A stretch of 43,463 bases of DNA from Rhodospirillales bacterium (GCA_024653965.1 JANLGW010000019.1:1-43463); one strand, 5' to 3'; counted from the stretch's first letter, positions 16,950 through 26,138 are shown. The notes: generated by a model from the letters alone, not told the origin. Translations and numbers: made by a program.

Positions 16950-18584
16950 ATGGGCACCATTGTATTTCGAACACATGCTGGTGAAATGACTGGATTGGGT
17001 CACATGGTGCGCTGTGCTGATTTGGCCAGAGAACTTATAACCCATGGCGCTCAGTGCATTTTCTTAGTTGATTTTCTTGAGGATGCTGTTGCGCCATTCG
17101 TTGACGACTTGGACGTCCGTGCGCTTTATGACAGGCCACCAGAACGCCTTGACTTGGAAGTCGATGCACGTTTGGTGGCCGAGATTGTGAAAGAACAGCC
17201 TGTCGATTGGGTTGTTGTGGATGATTACCGCTTGGGTCGAGAGTGGGAGGGCGTGTTACAAAAGGCGGGCGTTAAGATTTGCGTTATAGATGATCTATTG
17301 CGTCACCATCAATGCGATGTGTTAATTGATCCCAAATGGCGTGGGGATGAGACACAGACGGCTTATGACACGCTGCTCCCATCTTCCGCACAAAAGCTAC
17401 TGGGTCCTGATTATGCCTTACTGAGTGCTCCGTTTCACAATAAGCCTAAACGACAAGTCGGCGCTTCGCAGGCGCCTTTTACAATTATGCTTGGCGTTGG
17501 TGGTGCGGGGGACATTGAGCTTTGCGCCCAGATTATTGATTGCTTGCTTGTGCATCAATCTGATTTAGGGCGGGATATTAAACTGGTTCCTGTATTGGGG
17601 CCGCTCTCTAAAAACACATCTGCCTTCGTTGAGCGCTATCATAACGTATCATCCGTTACACCGTTGGTGGGAGAGGTCGATCTGTATAACCACCTCCTTC
17701 AGAGTGATTTATACATTGGTGCTGCTGGGGGCATTCTCTATCAGCTTATGGCCTTGGGCATTCCAGCACTCACATTTGCGTTAGCTGAAAGTCAGCGCAC
17801 GGACTTAAACCATTTAGAAGACATCGGGCATTTCTTCCATATTGAAAATTGGTCGCAAAGTGAAGTCGAGAAGGTTCCTGCATTTGTTAAAACTTTGGTT
17901 CACAACTATGAGCGTGTACGACGCCTTTGCACCACTCCTAAGGTAACCATTGATGGACTTGGGACGCGCCGCATTTCGCATGTGCTTCTTGGGTTGGGAC
18001 CTAGCATCCCCGGCCAAGACGTAAGATCTTTTGGGGCACACGAAGAAGATAGGCAGCTGACTGACGAACATCGTATCCGATCTGTTTCTGATAGAGACAT
18101 CAATCATTACCTCATCAGTCGAAATCTGGATGCGAATTGTCAAAATATGATCAGTGCAAATCGAATATCGTACTTAGATCATTATTCCTGGTGGTTTAAT
18201 GTCCAGAGGTCGTCATTCTTGCTTATGAAAAATGGCTCGCCCTGTCTTTATATTTGGCATGGGATAAAAACCAGGAACAGTCGCAGCTTCTTGATCGGAG
18301 GATGGTTTGTTTGTGGCGATGCCGCCGGGTTTAGCGATGTCTTGTTGGCCCTGAATTGGCAATTGAATCACTGCGATAATGTCGCGCCAGGTGTGCCGTG
18401 GATCGCAGTTATCCATCGTCATAATAAATATGTAAAACTGATGAACGAGTATTTTGGGTTCCAAGATATTGATTTGCACCATACCTATGGAGATGACATT
18501 TCCGAAATTTTCAACGGCGCATGTTCTAGAGATTTTCACTATGTTGTGCGTGAGCCATCCTTAGCAACCCAAGCCCATAAATGA
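16950..18584 (+). CDS. pseG: UDP-2,4-diacetamido-trideoxy-altrose hydrolase fused to a GNAT-like domain (PseG-PseH type)
   Basis: A 544-aa fusion. The first ~350 residues are PseG, which removes UDP from UDP-2,4-diacetamido-2,4,6-trideoxy-L-altrose: FRTHAGEMTGLGHMVRC with catalytic His18, VVVDDYRLG, VIDDL, and the UDP-binding segment IGAAGGILYQLMALGIPAL. A C-terminal domain (about 365-544) resembles GNAT acyltransferases such as PseH, with VSDRDINHYLISRN, a YLDHYSWWFN segment and a beta-rich core, though the acyl-CoA loop is not clear. The ATG at 16950 has GAGG 9 nt upstream and gives the family start; the frame stays open upstream from TTG 16917. PseG alone usually has about 270-350 residues, so the tail is the unusual part. 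Confidence 0.88.
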   Translation: MGTIVFRTHAGEMTGLGHMVRCADLARELITHGAQCIFLVDFLEDAVAPFVDDLDVRALYDRPPERLDLEVDARLVAEIVKEQPVDWVVVDDYRLGREWEGVLQKAGVKICVIDDLLRHHQCDVLIDPKWRGDETQTAYDTLLPSSAQKLLGPDYALLSAPFHNKPKRQVGASQAPFTIMLGVGGAGDIELCAQIIDCLLVHQSDLGRDIKLVPVLGPLSKNTSAFVERYHNVSSVTPLVGEVDLYNHLLQSDLYIGAAGGILYQLMALGIPALTFALAESQRTDLNHLEDIGHFFHIENWSQSEVEKVPAFVKTLVHNYERVRRLCTTPKVTIDGLGTRRISHVLLGLGPSIPGQDVRSFGAHEEDRQLTDEHRIRSVSDRDINHYLISRNLDANCQNMISANRISYLDHYSWWFNVQRSSFLLMKNGSPCLYIWHGIKTRNSRSFLIGGWFVCGDAAGFSDVLLALNWQLNHCDNVAPGVPWIAVIHRHNKYVKLMNEYFGFQDIDLHHTYGDDISEIFNGACSRDFHYVVREPSLATQAHK

Positions 18585-18591
18585 GAATATT

Positions 18592-19737
18592 TTGATCGGA
18601 TTTGATAAGACAACTACAGTATTAAGACTTGGATTCGTCGGGGGCTCGCTTGCCTCTGCGGTGGGTTATGCCCATTGGACTGCCAGCCAGCTTGATGATC
18701 GCTGGCGTGTCGTGTCAGGCTGCTTTAGCCGCAACCAGAACATCAGTGATCAAACTGGCCATGCGTGGCATTTGGCAAAAGATAAAATTTATTCGGACTG
18801 GACCAAATATGTTGCAGCAGAAAAAGACAATCTTGATGCAGTTGTGGTTTTAACGCCGACTCCCAATCATGCGGATATTGTGTGCGGTTTGCTTGAAGCA
18901 GGTCTTGGGGTGATTTGTGAGAAAGCAATGGTCTCTACCTTAGAGCAATCATTACAAATAAAGCATGCTTTGGACCGATCAAAAGGCTTTCTGGCCGTGA
19001 CCTTCAATTATAGTGGTTATCCGATGATGCGTGATTTGCGGCGTCACGTTGAAGACGGAACGCTTGGGAAGCTCAAACAAATTCAGCTTGAGATGCCATC
19101 GGATGGCTTCATTCAACCGACGGAAAAAATGCATCCGCAATCTTGGAGGCTCCGCGATGGTGAGATACCCACCATCTTGTTGGATTTGGCGGTGCATGTT
19201 CATCATATCTGTCATTTTTTGACGGACCTTGCCCCGCTGAGCGTTAATGCTGATTTTCATCATTTTTCAGACTTCGATGGCATCGTCGATGATGCTTATC
19301 TATGGGTAAATTATGAAAATGATTTTCGTGCTTCGTTCTGGGTCAGCAAGACTGCGCTGGGGTATCGCAATGGACTGCAGCTCAGATTGTTCGGCGACAA
19401 GGGGAGTGCTGAATGGCTGCAAGAAGATCCCGAACATCTGCACATCTACCGTAAAGACACAACGCGTATAACATACGACCGGGGCAATTGCGTTTATCCA
19501 GATGAAATCAGAGAGCGCTTTAAGCCAGGCCATCCGGCAGGCTTCGTTGAGGCATTTGCCAATTTATACGGCGATATTGCAGATGCTTTCGAAGTATTCC
19601 GGGTTAGTGGCCGCCATGATTCGCCATATGTTTATGGGTGGGATCACGCCAACGAAGGGATAGAGCTTTTGCACGCGGCCAGCACCGCCCACCGCACGCG
19701 CAGCTGGGCGCCTGTCGTACGAGATTTGCGATTATGA
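18592..19737 (+). CDS. Gfo/Idh/MocA family oxidoreductase
   Basis: A 381-aa NAD(P)-dependent oxidoreductase. The Rossmann N-terminus has LGFVGGSLASAVGYAHW, then VVVLTPTPNHADIVCGLLEAG and the cofactor/catalytic segment CEKAMVSTLEQS (the family usually has EKP). The C-terminal domain has LLDLAVHVHHICHFL, with the usual histidine pair. It sits between pseG and pseI, so a step on the nonulosonic acid or on its precursor, for example oxidation, epimerisation or reduction, is likely. Its only standard in-frame start is TTG at 18592, 7 nt after the pseG stop; the next gene overlaps by 4 nt (ATGA). Confidence 0.85.
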   Translation: MIGFDKTTTVLRLGFVGGSLASAVGYAHWTASQLDDRWRVVSGCFSRNQNISDQTGHAWHLAKDKIYSDWTKYVAAEKDNLDAVVVLTPTPNHADIVCGLLEAGLGVICEKAMVSTLEQSLQIKHALDRSKGFLAVTFNYSGYPMMRDLRRHVEDGTLGKLKQIQLEMPSDGFIQPTEKMHPQSWRLRDGEIPTILLDLAVHVHHICHFLTDLAPLSVNADFHHFSDFDGIVDDAYLWVNYENDFRASFWVSKTALGYRNGLQLRLFGDKGSAEWLQEDPEHLHIYRKDTTRITYDRGNCVYPDEIRERFKPGHPAGFVEAFANLYGDIADAFEVFRVSGRHDSPYVYGWDHANEGIELLHAASTAHRTRSWAPVVRDLRL

Positions 19738-20786
19738 CTAACATTAAAATTGGCAACAAACGGATAGGTGATGGTGAAGACGCTTATATTATTGCAGAGC
19801 TATCCGGTAATCACGGGGGTAAGCTTGATCACGCTCTGCGTCTGCTGCGCGCAGCCCATGAAGCAGGCGCCGACGCCGTAAAAATTCAGGTGTACCGACC
19901 TGATACCTTAACACTCGACACGGACAATCCTGATTTTGCGATCCCTCAAAATAACGCCTGGGCGGCCTATGCAAATTTGTATCAGCTTTATGAATACGCA
20001 CATACGCCTTGGCATTGGTTGGGAAAGCTTTTTGAAGAAGCAGGTAAACTGGGAATTGAACTTTTCGGTTCTGTTTTTGATGAAACGTCGGTCGATGAGT
20101 TGGAAAAGTATCAGGTCAAAGCTTATAAGATTGCCTCACCGGAAATTGTTGATCTGGCTCTCTTGCAAAAAGTTGCCAAAACACGAAAGCCGGTTATCGT
20201 ATCTACGGGCCTTGCCAATATCAGTGATATCGATACTGCGGTACGATGTCTCAGAGTGCATGGATGTCCAAACGTAATTCTACTGAAATGCACCACAGCT
20301 TATCCAACGCCGCCTGAAGAAGTAAACCTTAAAACCATTCAAAACTTAAAAGAAACCTTTTCATGCCCAGCAGGTCTGTCCGATCACACCGTTGGCATTG
20401 GTGTTTCTGTTGCTGCCGTTGCCCTCGGGGCCTCGGTGATTGAAAAACATATCAAATTAGACGATGGTGAACAGACAGTTGATGGTTTTTTCTCTCTTAC
20501 GGTTCCTGAATTTCAGATGATGGTAGATGAAATTCGCCGTGCTGAAAAAGCGGTAGGCTGTGTCCAATATGAATTGACGTCAGCAGCCCAACAAAACCAA
20601 TATGGTCGTAGATCTCTGTATGTTAGTGCCCCCATTCGCAAGGGTGAGATATTTAGCGACAACAACATCAAATCTGTTCGTCCAGGTTACGGCCTGGAGC
20701 CGAGGTTCAAACCCACCGTATTAGGGCGAAAGGCCGCAAAAGACCTGGAGGTTGGTGATCGCCTAAGCTGGGACGTGATTGAATAG
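19734..20786 (+). CDS. pseI: Pseudaminic acid synthase (NeuB family)
   Basis: A 350-aa PEP-condensing synthase that joins PEP to 2,4-diacetamido-trideoxy-altrose to give pseudaminic acid. The NeuB domain has IIAELSGNHGG, AVKIQVYRPDTLTLD, YEYAHTPWHWL, FGSVFDETSVDEL, YKIASPEI and GLSDHTVGI, which follow PseI rather than sialic-acid synthase at several positions (TLTLD, TPW-W). The C-terminal SAF (antifreeze-like) domain runs from RRSLYVSAPIRKGE to LEVGDRLSWDV. The start at 19734 overlaps the oxidoreductase stop as ATGA, so the two are translationally coupled. PseB and PseC, needed to make the substrate, are not in the window. Confidence 0.9.
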   Translation: MTNIKIGNKRIGDGEDAYIIAELSGNHGGKLDHALRLLRAAHEAGADAVKIQVYRPDTLTLDTDNPDFAIPQNNAWAAYANLYQLYEYAHTPWHWLGKLFEEAGKLGIELFGSVFDETSVDELEKYQVKAYKIASPEIVDLALLQKVAKTRKPVIVSTGLANISDIDTAVRCLRVHGCPNVILLKCTTAYPTPPEEVNLKTIQNLKETFSCPAGLSDHTVGIGVSVAAVALGASVIEKHIKLDDGEQTVDGFFSLTVPEFQMMVDEIRRAEKAVGCVQYELTSAAQQNQYGRRSLYVSAPIRKGEIFSDNNIKSVRPGYGLEPRFKPTVLGRKAAKDLEVGDRLSWDVIE

Positions 20787-20797
20787 ATGAGGATGAT

Positions 20798-21058
20798 ATG
20801 ACAGACACAATAAAAGCCGAAATTCAATCCTTCGTAGCAGACTATATTCGCAATCACGCTACAGGGGAGGAGGTGGTGGTGGACGAAACAACCAATTTTG
20901 TTGACAGTCGCCTTCTTGATTCGTTTGCAATTTTAAGTCTAATTTTAACGCTAGAAACTCAATATTCAGTTCGATTTCAACCTCAAGAATTAGTTGATCC
21001 CCGCTTACACACTGTGGGGGGGCTTACACAGGTGATTAATAATAAAACCACCACGTAA
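20798..21058 (+). CDS. Acyl/peptidyl carrier protein
   Basis: An 86-aa acidic, helical protein with the carrier-protein fold. The phosphopantetheine site is DSRLLDSFAILSL, where the Ser of LLDSF replaces the usual G(x)DSL serine context. A GAGGATGAT ribosome-binding region precedes the ATG. It lies 11 nt after pseI and 11 nt before an adenylating ligase, so the pair probably loads an organic acid on this carrier for transfer to the sugar. The identity of the acid cannot be read from the sequence. Confidence 0.85.
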   Translation: MTDTIKAEIQSFVADYIRNHATGEEVVVDETTNFVDSRLLDSFAILSLILTLETQYSVRFQPQELVDPRLHTVGGLTQVINNKTTT

Positions 21059-21069
21059 TAGGGTATTTT

Positions 21070-22602
21070 ATGGCGTACATCTATACTGCCTTTCGCGATA
21101 TGGCAAAGCGTTTCCCGCAAAAAAATGCGCTGGTCGCTCAAGGTCAGATCCATAGTTATGGAGCGCTCAGCCGTCAGGCGGATTTGTGGGCGGCGTTCCT
21201 GTATGCGCGAATTGAACAAAAACAGCCTCGGGTTGCCATTCTTGTAGAAGACCCATTCCATTCCATAACAATCTCTTTAGGGGTCGCGCGCCTTGATGGG
21301 GTTTGTATACCAACCAATTCGCAGTTGCCGTCAGAACAACAGCTAGAAAATTGGGAAACGACGGATGTTTGTGTTGTCATCTACGAGCCTATTCTCGAGC
21401 ACAAAATTAAAGCGTTGATGTGTGGCGACCTCATCTTTATTTCCACACGAGAGCTTGAGCACTTTGAATCTGACACGGTAACTTCTGAAATACCAGCTTC
21501 TTTCCCGTGGACGGACCAAGCCGGTTTTCTGATCGCGTTTTCTTCGGGCTCGACGGGCACGCCTAAGCCGACGGTTTTATCGCAAGAGACAAAGTGTAAA
21601 CGCGCAAAACAAACTTGGGATTTATACAATCTCTCATCTGACGATGTTGTGCTGTGCGCATCCCCTTATTTTCATTCTTTGGGGCAACGCTTGGTCTATG
21701 TGGCGCTATTGCTCGGCGCAACCCTGGTGTACGTTACAAAGTTTGCGCCAAAGCTTTGGCTTGGTCTTGTTCATGAGTATAAAGTCAGCTTTGCCATAAG
21801 TGTTTCCTCTCACCTATACGCGTTAAAAGACGCGCTTTTGCAAAATGCTGAGCAACTTCGATCTTTAAAAACCATTGTGACATCATCGGCACCGATTGAC
21901 GCAGGTTTTAAGAACCAACTCTTTGAAGCGATAGGCTGTGATTTTAACGAAATTTATGGCGCTACGGAAATTGCCATCGCCACCAATTTGACCAAGGACG
22001 ATGCAACCCAAAAATATATGACGGTAGGCACCCCGTGTTCAAATGTTCAGGTGCGCATTCTGGACGATGCGCGCAGAATTATCCCAATTAACACAATTGG
22101 TGAAATCGCGGTGAAGTCCCCTGTCGTCTTTGATGGCTATTATAAGCAACCTGAAGCCACACGGCAGGCCTTCATCGATGGCTTTTTCCTGACGGGTGAT
22201 TTGGGCTATTTTGATGGCGACGGCTTTCTGACGTACGTGTCACGAAAAAAAGACGTCATTATTTCTGGGGGGATCAATATATACCCCAAGGAGATTGAGG
22301 CAGTAATTGCCCAGGACGATGAGGTTCGTGAAGTAGCTGTCATTGGCGTTGAAGATAAAATGTTTGGTGAGGTCGCCATTGCCATATGCATTACCGAAGG
22401 CAATAAAAACATTGCCCCCCAACTCCATCGCCTTGCCAATATTCACTTAGCACCACATCAACGCCCACTGAAGTATTTTTTTCTAGAAAGCTTGCCCTTG
22501 ACGTCAACTGGCAAGGTCTCGAAGTTGGCATTGCGTGAGCATTTTAACGGATTAAATCAAGACTGGACGTTACCTCTGCGCAAGATAATTTATGGTGAAT
22601 GA
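21070..22602 (+). CDS. AMP-dependent acyl/aryl-type ligase
   Basis: A 510-aa ANL-superfamily adenylating enzyme. Core motifs are SSGSTGTPKPTVL (A3/P-loop), YGATEIAIATN (A5), LTGDLGYFDGDGFLTYVSRKKD (A7-A8), GGINIYPKEIE and TSTGKVSK with the catalytic lysine (A10). At the A4 position it reads CASPYFHSLGQ and lacks the Asp that holds the amino group in amino-acid domains, so a carboxylic or hydroxy acid is more likely than an amino acid. It follows a carrier protein and overlaps the next gene by 11 nt. It probably activates the acid and loads the neighbouring carrier. Confidence 0.87.
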   Translation: MAYIYTAFRDMAKRFPQKNALVAQGQIHSYGALSRQADLWAAFLYARIEQKQPRVAILVEDPFHSITISLGVARLDGVCIPTNSQLPSEQQLENWETTDVCVVIYEPILEHKIKALMCGDLIFISTRELEHFESDTVTSEIPASFPWTDQAGFLIAFSSGSTGTPKPTVLSQETKCKRAKQTWDLYNLSSDDVVLCASPYFHSLGQRLVYVALLLGATLVYVTKFAPKLWLGLVHEYKVSFAISVSSHLYALKDALLQNAEQLRSLKTIVTSSAPIDAGFKNQLFEAIGCDFNEIYGATEIAIATNLTKDDATQKYMTVGTPCSNVQVRILDDARRIIPINTIGEIAVKSPVVFDGYYKQPEATRQAFIDGFFLTGDLGYFDGDGFLTYVSRKKDVIISGGINIYPKEIEAVIAQDDEVREVAVIGVEDKMFGEVAIAICITEGNKNIAPQLHRLANIHLAPHQRPLKYFFLESLPLTSTGKVSKLALREHFNGLNQDWTLPLRKIIYGE

Positions 22603-23698
22603 AATGTGTGCAATGGATGGGGTATACATTTATGGAGCCGGCATTCAGGGAAAATTTTTTTTTGATATTATACAGTCAGAAGGTACGCGGATCGATTGTT
22701 TTGTAGATGATTATTACGAGGCCCCAACATGTAAGGGTAAACCCGTTATTCGGGCCCATGAAATTCGAAATAAACAAGCATATATTTTTATATCCGTCGG
22801 TCTTATCAGTACCAAAATTAAATCGAACTTGGTTTCTCAGGGGTTCGAAAATGTATTCGACTTTACCCAATCCGTATTAAAATTTCCGGCCATTATTCAG
22901 TCTTTGAAGGGTATGAGCCTTTGGTATTCAGACACGCTTTCTGACATGGTCAATGATGAGGGTATTGCTGAATTCCGAACGCTATTGAGTGATGAAAAAA
23001 GCAAAAACCTGCTGGATACAATAGCGGCTTTTCGGCGTGACTTCAGTCCCGAGAATTATGTTATCCCAGATGGGAACATACAATATTTTCCAGATGATAT
23101 TGACGTGTTTTCAAACATTGACGCCGTTCGATTTGTGGATGCGGGGGCGTATATAGGTGACACCGTTGGAACGTTGGCGCGTGTTTGCAAAGAGCGAAAT
23201 ATTTTCTTTGAATATGGGGCTTGTTTTGAACCCGATAGAAAAAACCTTGCCGCACTCAAATCCAGAGTGGCGAAGCTGCGGTCTGACGATAACGGGTTGC
23301 GATTTTTTGTTTACCCCGCAGGAGTCTGGCATCAGTCAGAAATCTTAACATTTAGCGCAGATCAAGCCGCGTCGAGTTGCGTCGTTGAGGGCATACGGGA
23401 TAAGGCTGTAACGAATTCAATTTCCGGTCTCGCCATTGATGATTGCCTGTTTAATGCGGCCCCAAATTTTATCAAGTTGGATGTTGAGGGGGCTGAGCAA
23501 AATGCCTTGATGGGGGCGCGACAGTGCATCGAAACTTATCATCCTGTACTGGCAATATGTCTCTACCATCGGCCGCGCGACCTATGGGAATTGCCGTTGT
23601 TCGTCCATAGCCTGTCCGTTAATTACGATATGTTTTTGCGTGTTTATGGCGATATGCTGCTTGAAACCGTTCTATACTGTGTGCCGAAGAAGGTCTAA
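22592..23698 (+). CDS. FkbM-family methyltransferase with N-terminal Rossmann-like domain
   Basis: A 368-aa protein. Residues 1-110 have VYIYGAGIQGKFFFDII, then DCFVDDY and YIFISVG, a nucleotide-binding-like domain also seen in the radical SAM gene at 8470 and at the C-terminus of the methyltransferase at 9779. The second half is FkbM-type: FVDAGAYIGDTVGTL (SAM motif I), CFEPDRKNL, FIKLDVEGAEQNALMGA and HPVLAICLYHRPRDLW. FkbM enzymes O-methylate sugars or polyketides, so O-methylation of the glycan or its acyl group is likely. It is the last gene of the pse operon, and its start overlaps the ligase. Confidence 0.88.
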   Translation: MVNEMCAMDGVYIYGAGIQGKFFFDIIQSEGTRIDCFVDDYYEAPTCKGKPVIRAHEIRNKQAYIFISVGLISTKIKSNLVSQGFENVFDFTQSVLKFPAIIQSLKGMSLWYSDTLSDMVNDEGIAEFRTLLSDEKSKNLLDTIAAFRRDFSPENYVIPDGNIQYFPDDIDVFSNIDAVRFVDAGAYIGDTVGTLARVCKERNIFFEYGACFEPDRKNLAALKSRVAKLRSDDNGLRFFVYPAGVWHQSEILTFSADQAASSCVVEGIRDKAVTNSISGLAIDDCLFNAAPNFIKLDVEGAEQNALMGARQCIETYHPVLAICLYHRPRDLWELPLFVHSLSVNYDMFLRVYGDMLLETVLYCVPKKV

Positions 23699-23745
23699 CT
23701 TGAATCATACCCCGCCTAATAGGTCATGAATTTCGCAAATTGGCA

Positions 23746-25338
23746 TCATGGCACGTTTGTATCTTGAGCGTATCCTGACCGGCTTGTAACACGAGGCAAC
23801 GCATTGGCTTCAGTCAAGCCAAACCGGGTCATTTGGTTTCGAGTTAGGGTATTGATTTCATCGCGGTAGGATTTAATTTCTTCCAGTGTCATGCCCTTGG
23901 CACGCAAGTAGGCAATTTCCCATAACGTATAGTCAGGGTTGATGAAGGTCACGTTGTCAATTTCCATGAATATGCGATTTACGTGTGCGGTGGCTTCTAC
24001 CCAGTTCATCGTGTTGTGGCTCCAAAATGCGCCTTCACCTTGGAGGCCATATTCTTGAGCGCGATCCTCAACTGGGGTGTGATGCAAGTAATAGAAGGGC
24101 TGTATGTAGTAGTAATCAAGATCAGACTCTTCGATGAATCTCTGAGTAATCTGTACGGTATGCTCCGTTTCACCGGGGAAACCCATGATGAACGACCCTA
24201 CGGTGAGGATATTTGCCTGTTTGAGCCAAGCAATTCCGCGTTTGTAGAAGTCTATGATTGCCCCTTTTTTCATGGCTTTTAAAATGTCGTTCGATCCTGA
24301 TTCAATACCTAGGTACACGCCGGCACAGCCGGTACTTTTCATTTTAGCCACGATCTTTTCGTCAATGTATTGCGCGCGAATGAAGGAATACCACGGAATA
24401 TTGAAACCGATCTCAATCATGATGTTGAGAACATTTTCAAAACGATCCTTCGGGACATTGAATGTATCATCAACAAAAAATATGGCGCTCAATTTGGCAT
24501 CCATTATTCTTTTTAATGTTAGACGAACATTTTCCATGCTGAGTGTCGCCAGCGGTCCGGCAACGGAAGGGTATGAGCAAAAGGCACACTTGAAAGAACA
24601 ACTCCGCGCCGTCCGAACGTTTGCAATGCTGCCGGGTAGAATGTTTTCAAAGCTGCTCAACGTAAAATTAATATCATTGTCCTCGGCGCTGCGGTGCGTG
24701 AGAACAATATCATTACCATCACGGATGACTAGATTAGGTATTGCATTCAATCGATTGGGGTATGTTTGGGCAATTTGCAGCATTGCATGTTCGCCCTGCG
24801 GGTCAACGACAAATGCATCAAATCCTGTGTCGCGCAGATACGACTTGGCAGTTTCGTCCGTGGCATGATTCAACGTCGTGAATACATGATGTCCACCTGC
24901 CATTAAAAAAGTGTTGGGAAATTGTTTGCGAAGGGTTTGCCCAAGCCCCATAAACTGTTTGAAAGTAAGTACAAACGTTGTAGATGCAGCAATGATGTCA
25001 GGGGCAAAATCGTGAAGATCAGTCCAGATTTTTTCGGCATTATGGTCATCTATGAAGTTGATGATTTTGACCTCAAAGCCGTGTGCTTTCAGCATTTGTG
25101 CCAATAACAATTGAGCGCATAAATACATCTCCCAAACACTAAATGGCGTTTCAGGAGGAAGGCCCTTTTTCTCTTTCAAATAAGCAATATGATCAATCAG
25201 CCGATCATCTTCCGTCAGGACACGCGTGTAGTTGAAGGCTTGCATCTGGGTTTTTGCACGGGCTGGGTTGGTCGATAGAGGCATGGACACGGGATTTGGA
25301 ACCATGTGGCCTATTAAAGCGATCTTTATAGCCGACAT
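23746..25338 (-). CDS. B12-binding-type radical SAM protein
   Basis: A 530-aa radical SAM protein. The N-terminal ~190 residues are of the B12-binding type but diverged, with FMGLGQTLRKQFPNTFLMAGGHHVF near 129-153. The cluster ligands are Cys247, Cys251 and Cys254 (RSCSFKCAFC). The barrel has FFVDDTFN, YLGIESGSNDIL and GSFIMGFPGET, typical of the BchE/Elp3-like barrel. It is probably a methylase or other radical enzyme with an unknown substrate. The start at 25338 shares one base with the stop of the acyltransferase gene (TAATG), so the pair is translationally coupled. The frame is open upstream to 25404, but that segment is antisense-like noise. Confidence 0.87.
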   Translation of the reverse strand: MSAIKIALIGHMVPNPVSMPLSTNPARAKTQMQAFNYTRVLTEDDRLIDHIAYLKEKKGLPPETPFSVWEMYLCAQLLLAQMLKAHGFEVKIINFIDDHNAEKIWTDLHDFAPDIIAASTTFVLTFKQFMGLGQTLRKQFPNTFLMAGGHHVFTTLNHATDETAKSYLRDTGFDAFVVDPQGEHAMLQIAQTYPNRLNAIPNLVIRDGNDIVLTHRSAEDNDINFTLSSFENILPGSIANVRTARSCSFKCAFCSYPSVAGPLATLSMENVRLTLKRIMDAKLSAIFFVDDTFNVPKDRFENVLNIMIEIGFNIPWYSFIRAQYIDEKIVAKMKSTGCAGVYLGIESGSNDILKAMKKGAIIDFYKRGIAWLKQANILTVGSFIMGFPGETEHTVQITQRFIEESDLDYYYIQPFYYLHHTPVEDRAQEYGLQGEGAFWSHNTMNWVEATAHVNRIFMEIDNVTFINPDYTLWEIAYLRAKGMTLEEIKSYRDEINTLTRNQMTRFGLTEANALPRVTSRSGYAQDTNVP

Positions 25339-25349
25339 TATGCTCTCTC
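25336..25349 (-). repeat. 14-bp direct repeat, copy 1
   Basis: The minus-strand sequence GAGAGAGCATAATG occurs here and again at 26136-26149, exactly 800 bp away. This copy holds the stop of the acyltransferase gene, the start of the radical SAM gene and its ribosome-binding site. Confidence 0.95.
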
Positions 25350-26138
25350 CGGGTTTTCGAGGACCATCGCGTAGGGGTCGTCTCGTACCATGGACATGGC
25401 GCAATCGTGCGCCTCTTTAACGGTCATGTAAGTGCTGTAACCATAGGCACAAGGCTTTCTTGTGAGCAGCCCGTGGTTTGTCATTAACTCTTCAACAGCG
25501 TTATAGTTTTCGAGGTATCTCCGGTGTTTGTTGCCATCGCGTAAATCTGCCGTCGGGCGGCCATAATATTCGACAATAATATCCAATATATTGCCATGAG
25601 CATCTTTTCGCCGTCGCGGTATCTGTATGGACTCTCTGTAAGGCACTCGGGCTGTGTACTCAACGTAATGCATATAACTTGCACCCTCATTAAAGTTTAC
25701 CCCTAACATGAGCATATGAAATCCATGCTCATGAAAAATTTGAAAGTCACAACCATCACCTAGCGATACGTTACCGCTAACAGTGTCGAGTAAATTGGCT
25801 TTATTGCCTACGCCCAAATGGCTGTGAATCGGGCAAGCGCTGCGATGCCAATTGCCTTGGTTCCAAATGAAGTTGGTGAGGCTACCCATTCCCTGAGGTT
25901 CTGTGTGATGTGGATCAAATATGTATCCTTCAGGCATATAAAGATTGAAGGCAGGGACGATCAACGTTCCCTGAGGGCCAATGGCATTTTGCAAGGCGTC
26001 GAATACGCTGGCCGCTCCACGTTGAAGATAGCCTAGGGCAAGCAAGCGGCTATGTACGAGGACATGGTGTCCAGAGCGCAAACCCAAATCGTAAAGATAG
26101 CTGTCCAATTCTTCGTCGGTGAGTTTTAGAATTGGCAT
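25338..26138 (-). CDS. AAC(3)-family N-acyltransferase
   Basis: A 266-aa protein of the aminoglycoside N3-acetyltransferase fold. It has GHHVLVHSRLLALGYL near the start, GPQGTLIVPAFN, then the conserved HRSACPIHSHLGVG (the RS-x2-P-x2-S motif) and GASYMHYVEYTARVPYR around the catalytic His/Glu. In surface-sugar clusters this fold acetylates or acylates amino-sugars rather than antibiotics, so an N-acyl transfer onto a nonulosonic acid or other amino sugar is likely. It is coupled to the downstream radical SAM gene. The whole gene lies between two perfect 14-bp direct repeats and follows an IS3 remnant, suggesting acquisition as a unit. Confidence 0.87.
   Translation of the reverse strand: MPILKLTDEELDSYLYDLGLRSGHHVLVHSRLLALGYLQRGAASVFDALQNAIGPQGTLIVPAFNLYMPEGYIFDPHHTEPQGMGSLTNFIWNQGNWHRSACPIHSHLGVGNKANLLDTVSGNVSLGDGCDFQIFHEHGFHMLMLGVNFNEGASYMHYVEYTARVPYRESIQIPRRRKDAHGNILDIIVEYYGRPTADLRDGNKHRRYLENYNAVEELMTNHGLLTRKPCAYGYSTYMTVKEAHDCAMSMVRDDPYAMVLENPERA

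Noticed and set aside
25339-25404. N-terminal extension of the radical SAM protein at 23746
   Set aside because: It overlaps the acyltransferase coding end, is Arg/Pro/Gly-rich, and the coupled ATG at 25338 has a ribosome-binding site.
25338-26138. Aminoglycoside-resistance gene
   Set aside because: The fold is AAC(3)-like, but the setting is a sugar-biosynthesis cluster; resistance is not supported by the sequence.
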